Assembly (NCBI GenBank): GCA_017536695.1
Contig: JAFXGX010000069.1
Span: 1 to 64,000 of the forward strand
Length of the DNA: 64,000 bases
Direction: 5' to 3'
Origin: Bacteroidaceae bacterium
Lineage (GTDB): Bacteria > Bacteroidota > Bacteroidia > Bacteroidales > Bacteroidaceae
Made by a program: the position numbers and the translations under genes. The notes beneath the pieces are model-generated. The model saw only the letters and a program-made list of their open reading frames with translations. It searched no databases and was not told the DNA's origin. Below, in pieces: positions 8,413 to 17,905 of the stretch (position 1 is its first letter; each line of letters starts with the position of its first letter).

Positions 8413-11400
8413 TTAGAGGTTAACCTTTATGTTAAGACCGAACGAACGTGCCGATGGGTAGTTGAATACATCGATACCTCCGAGACCGTTTGCTGTTGAC
8501 AAAGATACATCCGGGTCAACTGGAGAGTCCTTGTACAGGAAGAAGAGGTTACGGCACACGAGTGAGATGTTCAGGTTCTTGTACTCACCGAAGAGGTTGC
8601 GGAATGTGTAACCGAGAGAGAGCTCACGCAGACGGAAGTTCGTAGCGTCGTAGATGTAGTCACCAACGTAGCTTGTACCTACGAATGTGTAGTAATCCTC
8701 TATTGATACAAGGTTGCGGCCCTCATTGATGTACATGCCAAGACGCCCATCCTCGGTGTATATGCTGTTCTTCTCGGCATTAAGACGTGCAGCACCGCTA
8801 CGCTTTGATGCACCAATCTCATCAAGATAACCCTCGGTCAAAGATACAACCTTACCGCCGATACGGCCGTTGATGAGGAAGTAGAGCGAGAAGTCCTTGT
8901 ATGTGAATGTGTTTGACCAAGAAAGCTGGTACTTGCTGTTTACATTTCCGGCGAACTTCTGGAACTTCTTGTTTGAGTCACGTACACGCAACTTACCGCC
9001 ATCTGTTACCGATACGTAACCGCCGAGTGAAGGCTTGCCGTTTGTTATGTAGAGATCACCCTTCTTGTTTACAAGCTCGCTGATTACGTTGCCGTTCTCA
9101 TCTGTTACAGGAGTGCTGCTGTACTTCGTTACGGTAACTTCTGTTGGAATGCGGTCAATGATGACAGTCTCCTTTGTGTCATATTTGTATACATCGCTGT
9201 TATAGCGTGTGAAATCTGTTATGTAGAGGTCGCCGTATGCGCCACCCTTGCGATAGAGCAACTGGATCTTTCCCTCGGCAAATGAGGTTGCCATATCCTT
9301 GTGGTTACCCCACTTGTCCTTGCTTGTGGCCTCAATCTCATTATTGTTGTAAGAGAAGTTCGCCGATGTCTTCCAACGCCAATCGCGGTTAATCTTCCAG
9401 TCGTAGCCAACTGTAAGCTCGATACCCTGGTTGCGGATGATACCGCTGTTTACAGGCTGTGACTTGCCGTTTGTACCTGCGACCTCAAGATATGACTTGT
9501 GCATTGCTGAGTTGTAGTAGGTAATGTCGAAGTTCAGACAGTCGTTGAAGAACTGCATCTCAAGACCGGTCTCGAAAGATTTTGTCTTCTCGGGCTCAGG
9601 GATGAAGAAATTTCTTGAAGAAACGCCTGCTGTACCCAGAACGTTGTTCAACGATACGCTGTTGTAGAGTACGTTAGGGATGGAGTTACCCACTTCAGAA
9701 TAGCTCAAGCGGTATTTTGCATATGTGAACCAATCGGGCAACTTGATGACATCGCTAAGGATAGCGTTGGCGCCGACACCGAAGTAACCGTAGCTCTCAT
9801 CTGTACCCAGATAAGCGAACTGACGGAACGGACGGTACCAGTCCTGACGGTATGATGCGTCTACGAAAAGGAAATCCTTCCAGCCTACCTGTGCTGTAAC
9901 AAGTGCTGCCTGGTCCCAGTTAGAGCTTGTGCCCTTGTTTGTGACACCGGCGCCGCCATATCGTGGCTCGAACATGTTAATGCTTGTCGGGATGCCTACT
10001 GCAACGCCGCCTCTGTGCATATCATCTGTTGCTGCTCCGATATATGTGTTGGTGGATGTGCCCTTGATTGTGTGGCCTACATAACCTGCTGTTGCCGAAA
10101 GTGTCCAATCCTTGTCGAACTCCTTATTATAAGAGAGCATGTAGTCGGTGTAGATTTCGTTTGTGCGGCTGTTGTCCAAATAGTATGTACCATAGCGATA
10201 CATCTCGGTGTCGTACCATGTCGTTGCATAACGTCCGCCCTCACTCTGGTATTTAGAGTGGTCGATTGATACACGTGCCTGGAGATTAAGGCCTTCAATA
10301 ATCTTTACAGTGGCATTGAATGAAGCAGAGAAACGCTCCTCGTTGCTTGTTCCGAAGTTCATGTTCTTCAACCAGTATGGGTTGTTGATGGCAGGTGACT
10401 GGAACGCGTACTGCTGCATAGGGCCCTCGAGGAGCGCATGGTCACGATGCTCAAGCCACAGACCGCCGATATCTTCAAACCAGTTCTGTGTACCTTGGCC
10501 CTCTGCGTTACCCGATGACCACCACTGACCCTTAGCTGAGTAGTTGTCCTTGTAATATTCCATGTCTACATCGCGTGGCGCTGTGTAAAGGTGGTAGATT
10601 GGGTTACCCAGTGTACCGCCGCCGACACGATTCTTAGTCTTGGCCTGGTTGTAGTTTACGTTAACGCCTAATGTTATACGGTCCCACAACTTGTATGTCT
10701 GACGGAACGCGAATGTGTTACGGTTGTAACGGTTGGCGTCAATCATACCGATTGAGTGGGTGTTTGAGTAGGATGCATATGTCTGTATCTTCTCGGTACC
10801 ACCTGACACTGAAATTGAGTTTGTCGTGTTTATACCAGTGTCGAAGAAGTCTGCAATGTCATCATTTGCATAGTTGCGCAGATAGGCTTTGAGCATGTTA
10901 GGCGTGCCGTCGGCATTTGTTGTCTGGAAATACTGCTTGTCGGCAGCATACTCGAATACATGCTTGCCCTCGCCGCTCAGACGGTCACCCCAACTGTTGT
11001 TGAGCAGGGTGTTGTTGCCGGCACGGTAACCACCATATGCGTTCTGCAACTCAGGAGTGATGAGAGGTGTGTCGAAAGTCGTGCTAGAGTTGAATGTAAC
11101 CTCCATCTTTCCTTCCTTACCTTTCTTTGTGGTAATCATGACAACACCATTGGCTGCGCGAGAACCGTAAAGGGCTGCTGCATTGGCGCCCTTGAGGACG
11201 TTCATTGACTCGATATCGTCAGGGTTAATCATAGAAAGCGGGTCGCTACCCTCGGTATTGCTGCCCGATGTAAGTGTGGCTGCGTCGCCAATCTGACCAC
11301 GGATGCTGTTTGTCATAGGCACACCGTCCACAACGATAAGCGGAGCGTTGTCACCCATGATTGACTTGTTACCGCGGAGAGTGATTTTTGATGCACCACC

Positions 11401-11928
11401 GGCACCACCGGCACTTGGAGTAATGGTAATACCTGAAACCTTACCCTCGAGAGAGTTGATGAGGTTGGCATCGGGAGCCTTGAAAAGGTCATCGGCCTTT
11501 ACCATCTGTGTTGCATATGTAAGTGATTTCTCCTTGCGCATGATACCCATGGCGGTTACGACAAGTTCCTCGAGCTGGTTGTCTTCCTCAATCATGATGA
11601 AGTCCAGAGAACCTCCGTTCCAAATCTTGTCCTCGCAGGTAAAGCCCATGAGGGTAGCGCGGATTGTCGCGCCTTTCTTCACATTGTTCAGGATGTAAGA
11701 ACCGTCAAAGTCCACGAATGCCGAGTTCTGTGTACCGACAACATAGACAACGGCTCCGATCATCTCCTCGCCCTTGTCCGATTTTACCGTACCTTTCACT
11801 GTTCCGTACTGCGGGTCTTGCTGTACAACAGTTGTACTTGCCCATGTCTCTGTGGGCAGGAAGGAAAGTGGAATTCCCATGATGGCTGCTACTATGAGCG
11901 ACCTTCCAACCGATTTGAGTAGTTTCAT
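8413..11928 (-). CDS. SusC/RagA-family TonB-dependent transporter
   Basis: A 1171-residue outer-membrane channel that imports oligosaccharides, or peptides, with energy from TonB. Order: signal peptide; a carboxypeptidase-D-like domain (about 40-115, TVKGTVKSDKGEEMIGAVV); a TonB box-like region before LEELVVTAMG; a plug with the SusC signature (SLEGKVSGITITPSAGG, ITLRGNKSI, PLIVVDGVPM, about 150-215); and a 22-strand barrel ending in a short aromatic strand (SFGLNIKVNL). First gene of the susCD pair. No ECF sigma/anti-sigma or hybrid sensor lies beside it, so its regulator is elsewhere or outside the window. Confidence 0.95.
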   Translation of the reverse strand: MKLLKSVGRSLIVAAIMGIPLSFLPTETWASTTVVQQDPQYGTVKGTVKSDKGEEMIGAVVYVVGTQNSAFVDFDGSYILNNVKKGATIRATLMGFTCEDKIWNGGSLDFIMIEEDNQLEELVVTAMGIMRKEKSLTYATQMVKADDLFKAPDANLINSLEGKVSGITITPSAGGAGGASKITLRGNKSIMGDNAPLIVVDGVPMTNSIRGQIGDAATLTSGSNTEGSDPLSMINPDDIESMNVLKGANAAALYGSRAANGVVMITTKKGKEGKMEVTFNSSTTFDTPLITPELQNAYGGYRAGNNTLLNNSWGDRLSGEGKHVFEYAADKQYFQTTNADGTPNMLKAYLRNYANDDIADFFDTGINTTNSISVSGGTEKIQTYASYSNTHSIGMIDANRYNRNTFAFRQTYKLWDRITLGVNVNYNQAKTKNRVGGGTLGNPIYHLYTAPRDVDMEYYKDNYSAKGQWWSSGNAEGQGTQNWFEDIGGLWLEHRDHALLEGPMQQYAFQSPAINNPYWLKNMNFGTSNEERFSASFNATVKIIEGLNLQARVSIDHSKYQSEGGRYATTWYDTEMYRYGTYYLDNSRTNEIYTDYMLSYNKEFDKDWTLSATAGYVGHTIKGTSTNTYIGAATDDMHRGGVAVGIPTSINMFEPRYGGAGVTNKGTSSNWDQAALVTAQVGWKDFLFVDASYRQDWYRPFRQFAYLGTDESYGYFGVGANAILSDVIKLPDWFTYAKYRLSYSEVGNSIPNVLYNSVSLNNVLGTAGVSSRNFFIPEPEKTKSFETGLEMQFFNDCLNFDITYYNSAMHKSYLEVAGTNGKSQPVNSGIIRNQGIELTVGYDWKINRDWRWKTSANFSYNNNEIEATSKDKWGNHKDMATSFAEGKIQLLYRKGGAYGDLYITDFTRYNSDVYKYDTKETVIIDRIPTEVTVTKYSSTPVTDENGNVISELVNKKGDLYITNGKPSLGGYVSVTDGGKLRVRDSNKKFQKFAGNVNSKYQLSWSNTFTYKDFSLYFLINGRIGGKVVSLTEGYLDEIGASKRSGAARLNAEKNSIYTEDGRLGMYINEGRNLVSIEDYYTFVGTSYVGDYIYDATNFRLRELSLGYTFRNLFGEYKNLNISLVCRNLFFLYKDSPVDPDVSLSTANGLGGIDVFNYPSARSFGLNIKVNL

Positions 11929-12200
11929 ATTGTTTTTCTTTTATTCGGGACTACTTGCTTTTTGCAAGCAAATACGTCCCTTTGGTTAAAGTTTAATAAG
12001 TTTTTCTGTTTAATCTGAAAATTATGCTTTTTTATGGAATATTATACGGGTTTTACCAAGTTCAAAAGTAGTTAAATATTTTTCTCTATAAAATTTTTTT
12101 GTGCTTTTTAATATATATTTTTCAAAAAATATTAAGCATCGGAAAATGACCGAAAAGAGGATTCTTGAATTATGCCTGCCATGGTTGACTTCTTGTTAAG
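11929..12200 (-). other. AT-rich leader region of susC
   Basis: No gene is visible. The stretch next to the susC start contains the likely Shine-Dalgarno AAAGAAAAAC and a long AT-rich tract, typical of the leaders of susC genes. A -7 element at 12063 would give a leader of about 125 bases, long enough for antisense-RNA or RNA-level control; no riboswitch fold was recognised. Confidence 0.5.
12063..12070 (-). promoter_or_regulatory. Candidate -7 element of susC
   Basis: TACTTTTG on the minus strand matches TAnnTTTG. The -33 site is only T-rich rather than TTTG, which suits a promoter needing an activator. Confidence 0.45.
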
Positions 12201-12236
12201 CACAATCAGGGCGACCGATCGGTCGCCCTGATTGTG
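12201..12236. terminator. 36-bp perfect palindrome after korB
   Basis: CACAATCAGGGCGACCGA is followed by its exact reverse complement. It lies 21 bases past the korB stop. The GC-rich core with weak T-rich flanks suits a strong terminator of the korAB transcript. Confidence 0.75.
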
Positions 12237-12256
12237 CAATGTATGTAGTGGATCAT

Positions 12257-13261
12257 TTACTTTATCTCCCAAATGTCGTTGGTCTCGAGCAGTTCGCTGA
12301 AATTATGGTATTTCTTGGCGTTCTTGACCTCTTCGACCTGGGCATGTACAGCGTCGTTGTAGGTCACTGCCTCCACATCGCGAATGACGCCGAGGGCAAT
12401 GGGGAAATCTGGACCCTCCATGAGCGCCAGTTTAAGGTGCAGGGTGGTGTCCTTGCAGTGTGCATCGTGAACGAGGATGTCGTTCTCGGTAACACCGTTC
12501 TCGCCGATCTTCACTACCTTCAGACCGAATCCCTCCTGCATGAGTCCGTATTCGCGGTTCTCGCCGAAAATCATGGGCTTGCCATGCTCAAGGTATATCG
12601 CGTTCTTTGCGCGTCCCTCTTTGGTGTAGACGCTCTCATGTGTACCGTTGTTGAAGATGACGCAGTTCTGCAGAACCTCTGTCACCGATGCGCCCTTGTG
12701 CTTTGCAGCAGCTTTCAGACACTCCACGGCGGCAGCCATGTCGGTGGCAACGCAGCGTGCGAAGAAGTTGCCGCGTGCGCCGAAACATAGCTCGGCCGGA
12801 CGGAATGGGTCCTCGACGGTGCCATATGGTGATGACTTGCTCACGAATCCGCGCACCGATGTAGGCGAATACTGACCCTTGGTAAGGCCGTATATGCGGT
12901 TGTTGAGCAGAATCATGTTCAGGTCTATGTTGCGGCGGACTGCATGAATGAAGTGGTTACCGCCGATGGCGAGGCCGTCACCGTCACCCGATACCTGCCA
13001 TATCGTAAGGTCGGGGTTTGCGACTTTCGCGCCCGTGGCAATGGCTGCAGAGCGGCCATGGATAGTGTGGAAACCGTATGTGTTCATGTAGTAGGGCAGT
13101 CGTGATGAACAGCCGATACCCGAAATTACTGCGATGTTGTGCGGGGCGACACCCAGTTCGCTCATCGCTTTGTGCAACGCACCCAAGAATGAGTGGTCGC
13201 CACATCCTGGACACCAGCGTGGCTGTCCGAACTTATAATCCTGTGCTTTATAGTCACTCAT
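12257..13261 (-). CDS. korB: 2-oxoglutarate (2-oxoacid):ferredoxin oxidoreductase, beta subunit
   Basis: A 334-residue thiamine-diphosphate subunit. With KorA it interconverts 2-oxoglutarate and succinyl-CoA using ferredoxin. Visible signatures are the Cys pair CPGCG near the N-terminus (about 17-21), ISGIGCSSR, HGRSAAIATG, and the TPP/Mg motif GDGDGLAIGGNHF followed by NNRIYGLTKGQYSPTS. It starts three bases after the korA stop, in one operon. In anaerobic Bacteroidales this enzyme feeds the branched citric-acid pathway. A related 2-oxoacid substrate cannot be excluded. Confidence 0.93.
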   Translation of the reverse strand: MSDYKAQDYKFGQPRWCPGCGDHSFLGALHKAMSELGVAPHNIAVISGIGCSSRLPYYMNTYGFHTIHGRSAAIATGAKVANPDLTIWQVSGDGDGLAIGGNHFIHAVRRNIDLNMILLNNRIYGLTKGQYSPTSVRGFVSKSSPYGTVEDPFRPAELCFGARGNFFARCVATDMAAAVECLKAAAKHKGASVTEVLQNCVIFNNGTHESVYTKEGRAKNAIYLEHGKPMIFGENREYGLMQEGFGLKVVKIGENGVTENDILVHDAHCKDTTLHLKLALMEGPDFPIALGVIRDVEAVTYNDAVHAQVEEVKNAKKYHNFSELLETNDIWEIK

Positions 13262-13264
13262 CTC

Positions 13265-15118
13265 TTATCCCTCCATGATTTTAGTGAATGCATTTACCAG
13301 TGCTTCAACAGTAAAGGGCTGGCCTTTTACCTCGTTGTACTGGTGTAACTCGATTCCCTGGAACTTGCTGCGCAGATAGCCTGCGAACTGGCCCATATTC
13401 TGCTCGGCAACGACAATCTTGCGATAGCTGCGTAGCACGCTCTCGGTGTTGCGTGGCAATGGGTTGATGAACTCGAAGTGCGCAAGCGCTACCTTCCTGC
13501 CCTCGCCCTGCATCTGCTGCATTGCCTCGCACAGATGACCATATGTGCCGCCGAAACCGACAATCAGCAAGTCGGCATCCTTGTCTCCCTCGACCTGAAG
13601 TTCGGGCAGACAGTCTGCTATCTTCTCTACCTTTCTTGCACGTGTCTCCACCATGCTGTGGTGGTTGGCGGGGTCGTTGCTGATGGCACCTGTCGCCGCG
13701 CTCTTCTCAAGTCCTCCGATGCGGTGTGTAAAGCCCGGTGTGCCGGGTACGGCCCAATAACGGACGTCTGTCTCGGGATTGCGTTTGTAGGGGCTCCAGC
13801 CCTCCTGCATCTCGGGAGTCACGTATGGCGGAACTATTGCGGGGTAGGCGTTGATGTCGGGGAGTTTCCATGCTGCCGAACCATTGGCAATGAATGCGTC
13901 GGTAAGCAGGATTACCGGTGTCATGTGCTCGACAGCTATCTTGCAGGCTGTGAATGCCGCATCGAAACAGTTTGTCGGCGATGTGGCTGCTATGACAGGA
14001 ATGGGGCTCTCGCCGTTGCGGCCGTAGAGGGCCTGCAGCAGGTCGGTCTGCTCACTCTTTGTGGGGAGTCCTGTAGAGGGGCCTCCGCGCTGAACGTCAA
14101 TGATGACCAGCGGAAGCTCGGTAATCACGGCGAGGTTGATAGCCTCGCTCTTGAGGCATATGCCGGGGCCTGATGTGGATGTACATGCAAGCGCACCTGC
14201 ATAGGCTGCACCTACTGCCGATGCGCAGCCGGCAATCTCATCCTCGGCCTGCATTGTGACAACGCCCATTGACTTGTGCTTTGCAAGCTCATGCAGGATG
14301 TCTGTCGCAGGGGTAATGGGGTATGAGCCCAGGAACAGTCTCATGCCGGCCTTCTCGGCAGCGGCCATAAGACCGTATGCGGTAGCCTTGTTGCCGTTGA
14401 TGTCCATGTAACGGCCCTTCTTCTTTGTGGCGTCGCTCTCTATGCTGTATGTGTGCGCGATTGATGTATGGGTGTTGTGTCCCATGTCATATCCTGCATG
14501 AAGTACCTTGATATTTGCCTCGGCAATCTCGGGCTTCTTTGCGAACTTCGTGCGCAGCATGTTCTCAGCTAACGTCAGGTCGCGGTCGTATATCCAGCAT
14601 ACCAATCCCAGTGCAAGCATGTTCTTGCAACGCAGTATGCTCTTGTTGTCCATGCCGCTGTCGGCAAGTGTAGCCTGGCAAAGCGATGTTATGGGGCATG
14701 GTACCACTTCGCATGTGATTCCCAACTCGGCAATGGGGTCATCGGTCTTGAACTCTGCCTTCTGCAGGTCCTTCTCAGTGAACGAGTCGCTGTCAATGAT
14801 GATTGCGCCTGTAGGCTTGCAAAACTTGTGCTGTGTCTTCAGGGCTGCGGGGTTCATCGCAACCAAGATGTCGCACTTGTCGCCCGGGGTAAGAACCTTG
14901 TCGGCGCCTACATGTACCTGGAATCCCGAAACGCCTGTCAGCACTCCTTGCGGGGCGCGGATGTCTGCGGGGTAGTCGGGGAAGGTACAGATGTCATTTC
15001 CCACTGTCGCTGAGATTGTGGAGAAGATGTTGCCGGCCAACTGCATGCCGTCTCCCGAGTCTCCCGAGAAACGTACTACAATCTGGTCGAGTTTCTGTGT
15101 TTGTCCTTTTTCTGCCAT
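13265..15118 (-). CDS. korA: 2-oxoglutarate (2-oxoacid):ferredoxin oxidoreductase, alpha subunit with fused gamma domain
   Basis: A 617-residue protein in which the gamma domain (about 10-190, starting IVVRFSGDSGDGMQLAG) is fused in front of the alpha domain (about 205-600). The alpha part has the pyrimidine-binding features GNKATAYGLMAAAEKAGMRLFLGSYPITPATDILHE-type start, MQAEDEIAGCASAVGAAYAGA, and TSTSGPGICLKSEAI. The fused form is the usual one in Bacteroidota. It is upstream of korB with a three-base gap. No strict promoter match was found in the 184 bases upstream. Confidence 0.93.
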   Translation of the reverse strand: MAEKGQTQKLDQIVVRFSGDSGDGMQLAGNIFSTISATVGNDICTFPDYPADIRAPQGVLTGVSGFQVHVGADKVLTPGDKCDILVAMNPAALKTQHKFCKPTGAIIIDSDSFTEKDLQKAEFKTDDPIAELGITCEVVPCPITSLCQATLADSGMDNKSILRCKNMLALGLVCWIYDRDLTLAENMLRTKFAKKPEIAEANIKVLHAGYDMGHNTHTSIAHTYSIESDATKKKGRYMDINGNKATAYGLMAAAEKAGMRLFLGSYPITPATDILHELAKHKSMGVVTMQAEDEIAGCASAVGAAYAGALACTSTSGPGICLKSEAINLAVITELPLVIIDVQRGGPSTGLPTKSEQTDLLQALYGRNGESPIPVIAATSPTNCFDAAFTACKIAVEHMTPVILLTDAFIANGSAAWKLPDINAYPAIVPPYVTPEMQEGWSPYKRNPETDVRYWAVPGTPGFTHRIGGLEKSAATGAISNDPANHHSMVETRARKVEKIADCLPELQVEGDKDADLLIVGFGGTYGHLCEAMQQMQGEGRKVALAHFEFINPLPRNTESVLRSYRKIVVAEQNMGQFAGYLRSKFQGIELHQYNEVKGQPFTVEALVNAFTKIMEG

Positions 15119-15302
15119 TTTTATGGTCTTTATGGTTGGTTATATATTTTATGGTATATCTACACCATCAGTGCGCCAAATTTCGCAAACATTTATGATA
15201 TTAAGAAATGTTTTTGAATAAAAATTCATCGATGTCACAACAAAAGGCGCAGATATGTCATATCCACGCCTTCTGTTGTTGCACTGCTTGTCATGCGGTC
15301 TC

Positions 15303-17789
15303 TTACATTTCGCCCATGCCGCCGTCCATGTCATCGTATCCGCTGCTCGGCATCTCCTGCTGCTTGCGCTTTGGCATCTGTGCCTTCATGTTGCCGAAAC
15401 TGTAGGTCACAGTTATGCCGAACTGACGTCCGCCGCGTGAGTTCTTCGACTCGCGCCAGAAGCTGTCGTTCTCGGTTACATTGTGCCATCCTCGTGAGTC
15501 GAGAAGGTCGCGTGCGTTGACACTGACACTCCAGTTCTTGTTGAACATCTTGCGCAAGCCAAGGTCGAGCGAGTAGTTGGGCTCACGGAAGCCCTGTGCT
15601 ACAATACGCTTCGCATTGTAACGTCCTGTCAACTGCATAGTGATACCCCATGGCAGGATGCAGCTTGCTGTCATGCGCGCGTTCCATGAGAAATTCTCAT
15701 CGGCCTCGCCTGTTATGGTCTGGTTGTTGATGATGTACTTGAAGGCATCGAGCTTGTAGTAGAAGAGGTTCACGGTTGTCGTAAGGTCGAGGAACCTGAA
15801 CAGCTTGTTCTTACCGACAATCTCAAGACCTGCCGACTGTGTGCTCGCCACATTCTCGCTTGTGGTGTAGATTACGCGTCCCTCGCTGTAGCTTATGCGC
15901 TCTATCACATCATCGGTGGTGCGGTAGTATCCCGAAATAGAGAGTGTGTGGTTCTTCCAGTTCTTCAGGTAGTTCAACTCGTATGCATTGGAGTACTCCG
16001 GTGTAAGGTCTGGGTTACCGAACGATATGTTCGTGGAGTCGCTGATGTTCTGGAAACTGTTGAGCTGTCCACCCCAAGGGCGACGCAGACGGCGGGTATA
16101 GTTTATCTGAATCTCCTGTCCCTCGCTGAGCTCGTAGCTGAGGAAGGCACTCGGGAACAGTTTGAAGAAATCCTTGCTTGTGAAGCCTGGCAACTGGCCG
16201 CTCTGCTCCTCGGCATATCCGAATGAGCGTGTTCTCACGTTCCAGTACTCTCCGCGCAAACCAACCTGGAAACCGAGTTTGCCAACCCTGCCCGAATATG
16301 TCGCGTAGAGTGCATGAGTGTCCTGCTTGTAGCGGAACTTGTTGTAGAGACCTTTATCGAGGCTTGCCTCGCTGTGTGTCTCATCGTTGTATGTCAATAC
16401 GGGGCTGTTGTCATCGGAGAAATCGCCCTTGTATCCGGCCTCGACACGGTGGTTGTCATTAATCTTGTACTCATAGTCGAGCTTGATCTCGGTATTGGCA
16501 CTTTTGCTCTCGCCGTCCTGGAACTGGTAGCTCTGGTGTGTCACAGGGTTGTCGCCGAGTATCTCAGTCATCTGGCGGTATGTTGCGTCGCGTTTCTGGC
16601 TCCATTCATGGTGCCCCACAGAGAAATCGATGAAGTGTGTGTCGCTCCAGCGGTGGGTATATCCCAGCTCTACATTATACATACGTGGGCTTCCATCCTG
16701 TGAGGTCTTTCGTGTGGTGCGGCGGTTGGGCTCGCCGTATGTGCCGTCAGGGTTCATCTGTCCGCTCTCGGCAATGATGTTGTTCTTGTGCTTGCCCTTG
16801 CCGTACATACCCATGAGGTTGACATATACCTCATCCTTCTCGGTCATGCGCCATGTGAAACCGGCACGTCCGAAAATGTTGTTGGGGCCATGCTCGCCGG
16901 TGCTTGTCTGTCTCTGGTAGCTGTCGCTGCCGAAATAGCGGGTATTGGTGTAACCCTCGTTGTCGAAACTCATGTTGCGGTAGTTGAGTCCGCCGTATGC
17001 GTCGAACTTGCCGCTGCTGAAGTTTACGTTGGCACCTGCATTGTAGCCGCCTTTGCTGTCGGCACCTGCCTGTGCGCTGCCGTAGTATCCGGCCTTGCGG
17101 TCACGCTTGAGGATGATGTTGATGATGCCGGCAGTGCCTTCGGGCGAGTGCTTTGCCGACGGGTTGGTGATTACCTCAATCTTCTCGATGGAGCCGGCTG
17201 GCATCTGCTGAAGGATGTCGCCCTGATTGTCGGCTGTTAGTCCGCTTGACTTGCCGTTAATCCATATTGTCACGCTCTCGCTTCCGCGCAGCGACACGAC
17301 ACCCTCATTGCTTACCTCTACCGACGGTATGTCCACAAGCACGTCGCTTGCCGAACCGCCTGTCGATGCAATGCTCTGGTCTACGGTAAAGACACGCTTG
17401 TCTATCTCGAAGCTCATCTGCGAGCGCTGCTCCGTAACGACAACCTCCTTGAGCATCTTCTTGTCGCTCTTCAGGACTATGCGTCCCAACGAGACTTTGC
17501 TCTTGTTTGCGCTGATGCTTACCTTGCGTGTGTCGCTCAGGTAACCTACAAAGGAGAGCTGAACAGTGTAGTTGCCCTCCTTGAGTCCTGTCACAGTAAA
17601 GTTACCGTCATCATCGGATGTGCATCCGGCTGTGGGCTGGGATGTCCCTGCCGGGGTCACGGCAACGGTGACAAACCCGAGTGGCTCATCGTTCTCTCCG
17701 TCGATGACCTTGCCGCTGATTGTTCCCGAGACTTGCGCCACGAGGGCAAGGGGAAACAGCAGCAACAGTGTAGATAGTGCTTTTCTCAT
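15303..17789 (-). CDS. Outer-membrane beta-barrel protein, TonB-dependent receptor-like
   Basis: An 828-residue outer-membrane protein of the OMP_b-brl_3 type. It has a signal peptide (about 1-18), a carboxypeptidase-regulatory-like domain (about 22-105: TISGKVIDGENDEPLGFVTVAV), a plug domain (about 120-230: VLVDIPSVEVSNEGVVSLRG, then IIKI-type region INIILKRDRKAG), and a barrel to near residue 805. The C-terminus continues past the barrel with a Met/Gly/Asp-rich tail (GYDDMDGGMGEM), so the final strand is not at the very end. Metal or siderophore uptake is one possibility from the Met-rich tail, but the substrate is unknown. It has its own strong promoter and is probably monocistronic. Confidence 0.85.
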   Translation of the reverse strand: MRKALSTLLLLFPLALVAQVSGTISGKVIDGENDEPLGFVTVAVTPAGTSQPTAGCTSDDDGNFTVTGLKEGNYTVQLSFVGYLSDTRKVSISANKSKVSLGRIVLKSDKKMLKEVVVTEQRSQMSFEIDKRVFTVDQSIASTGGSASDVLVDIPSVEVSNEGVVSLRGSESVTIWINGKSSGLTADNQGDILQQMPAGSIEKIEVITNPSAKHSPEGTAGIINIILKRDRKAGYYGSAQAGADSKGGYNAGANVNFSSGKFDAYGGLNYRNMSFDNEGYTNTRYFGSDSYQRQTSTGEHGPNNIFGRAGFTWRMTEKDEVYVNLMGMYGKGKHKNNIIAESGQMNPDGTYGEPNRRTTRKTSQDGSPRMYNVELGYTHRWSDTHFIDFSVGHHEWSQKRDATYRQMTEILGDNPVTHQSYQFQDGESKSANTEIKLDYEYKINDNHRVEAGYKGDFSDDNSPVLTYNDETHSEASLDKGLYNKFRYKQDTHALYATYSGRVGKLGFQVGLRGEYWNVRTRSFGYAEEQSGQLPGFTSKDFFKLFPSAFLSYELSEGQEIQINYTRRLRRPWGGQLNSFQNISDSTNISFGNPDLTPEYSNAYELNYLKNWKNHTLSISGYYRTTDDVIERISYSEGRVIYTTSENVASTQSAGLEIVGKNKLFRFLDLTTTVNLFYYKLDAFKYIINNQTITGEADENFSWNARMTASCILPWGITMQLTGRYNAKRIVAQGFREPNYSLDLGLRKMFNKNWSVSVNARDLLDSRGWHNVTENDSFWRESKNSRGGRQFGITVTYSFGNMKAQMPKRKQQEMPSSGYDDMDGGMGEM

Positions 17790-17869
17790 ATATTATATAT
17801 CCTTTTATTCTTCTTTCGTTTTCGGTTTCTGTCTGTCGTAATCAGGGGAATGCTCCGATTTGCGGCCTG

Positions 17870-17901
17870 CAAAGGTAATAATTAAGGTACTAATGTCCAA
17901 A
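17870..17901 (-). promoter_or_regulatory. Promoter of the outer-membrane barrel gene
   Basis: TTTG at 17898-17901, 20 bases, then TACCTTTG at 17870-17877, on the minus strand. It is a full consensus match directly after the stop of the tolC-like gene, so the barrel gene is transcribed separately from the efflux operon. Confidence 0.65.
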
Positions 17902-17905
17902 ATTT

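Noticed and set aside
13478..14173. Plus-strand frame of 231 residues
   Set aside because: It is antisense to korA, which has full family motifs; the frame arises from codon bias.
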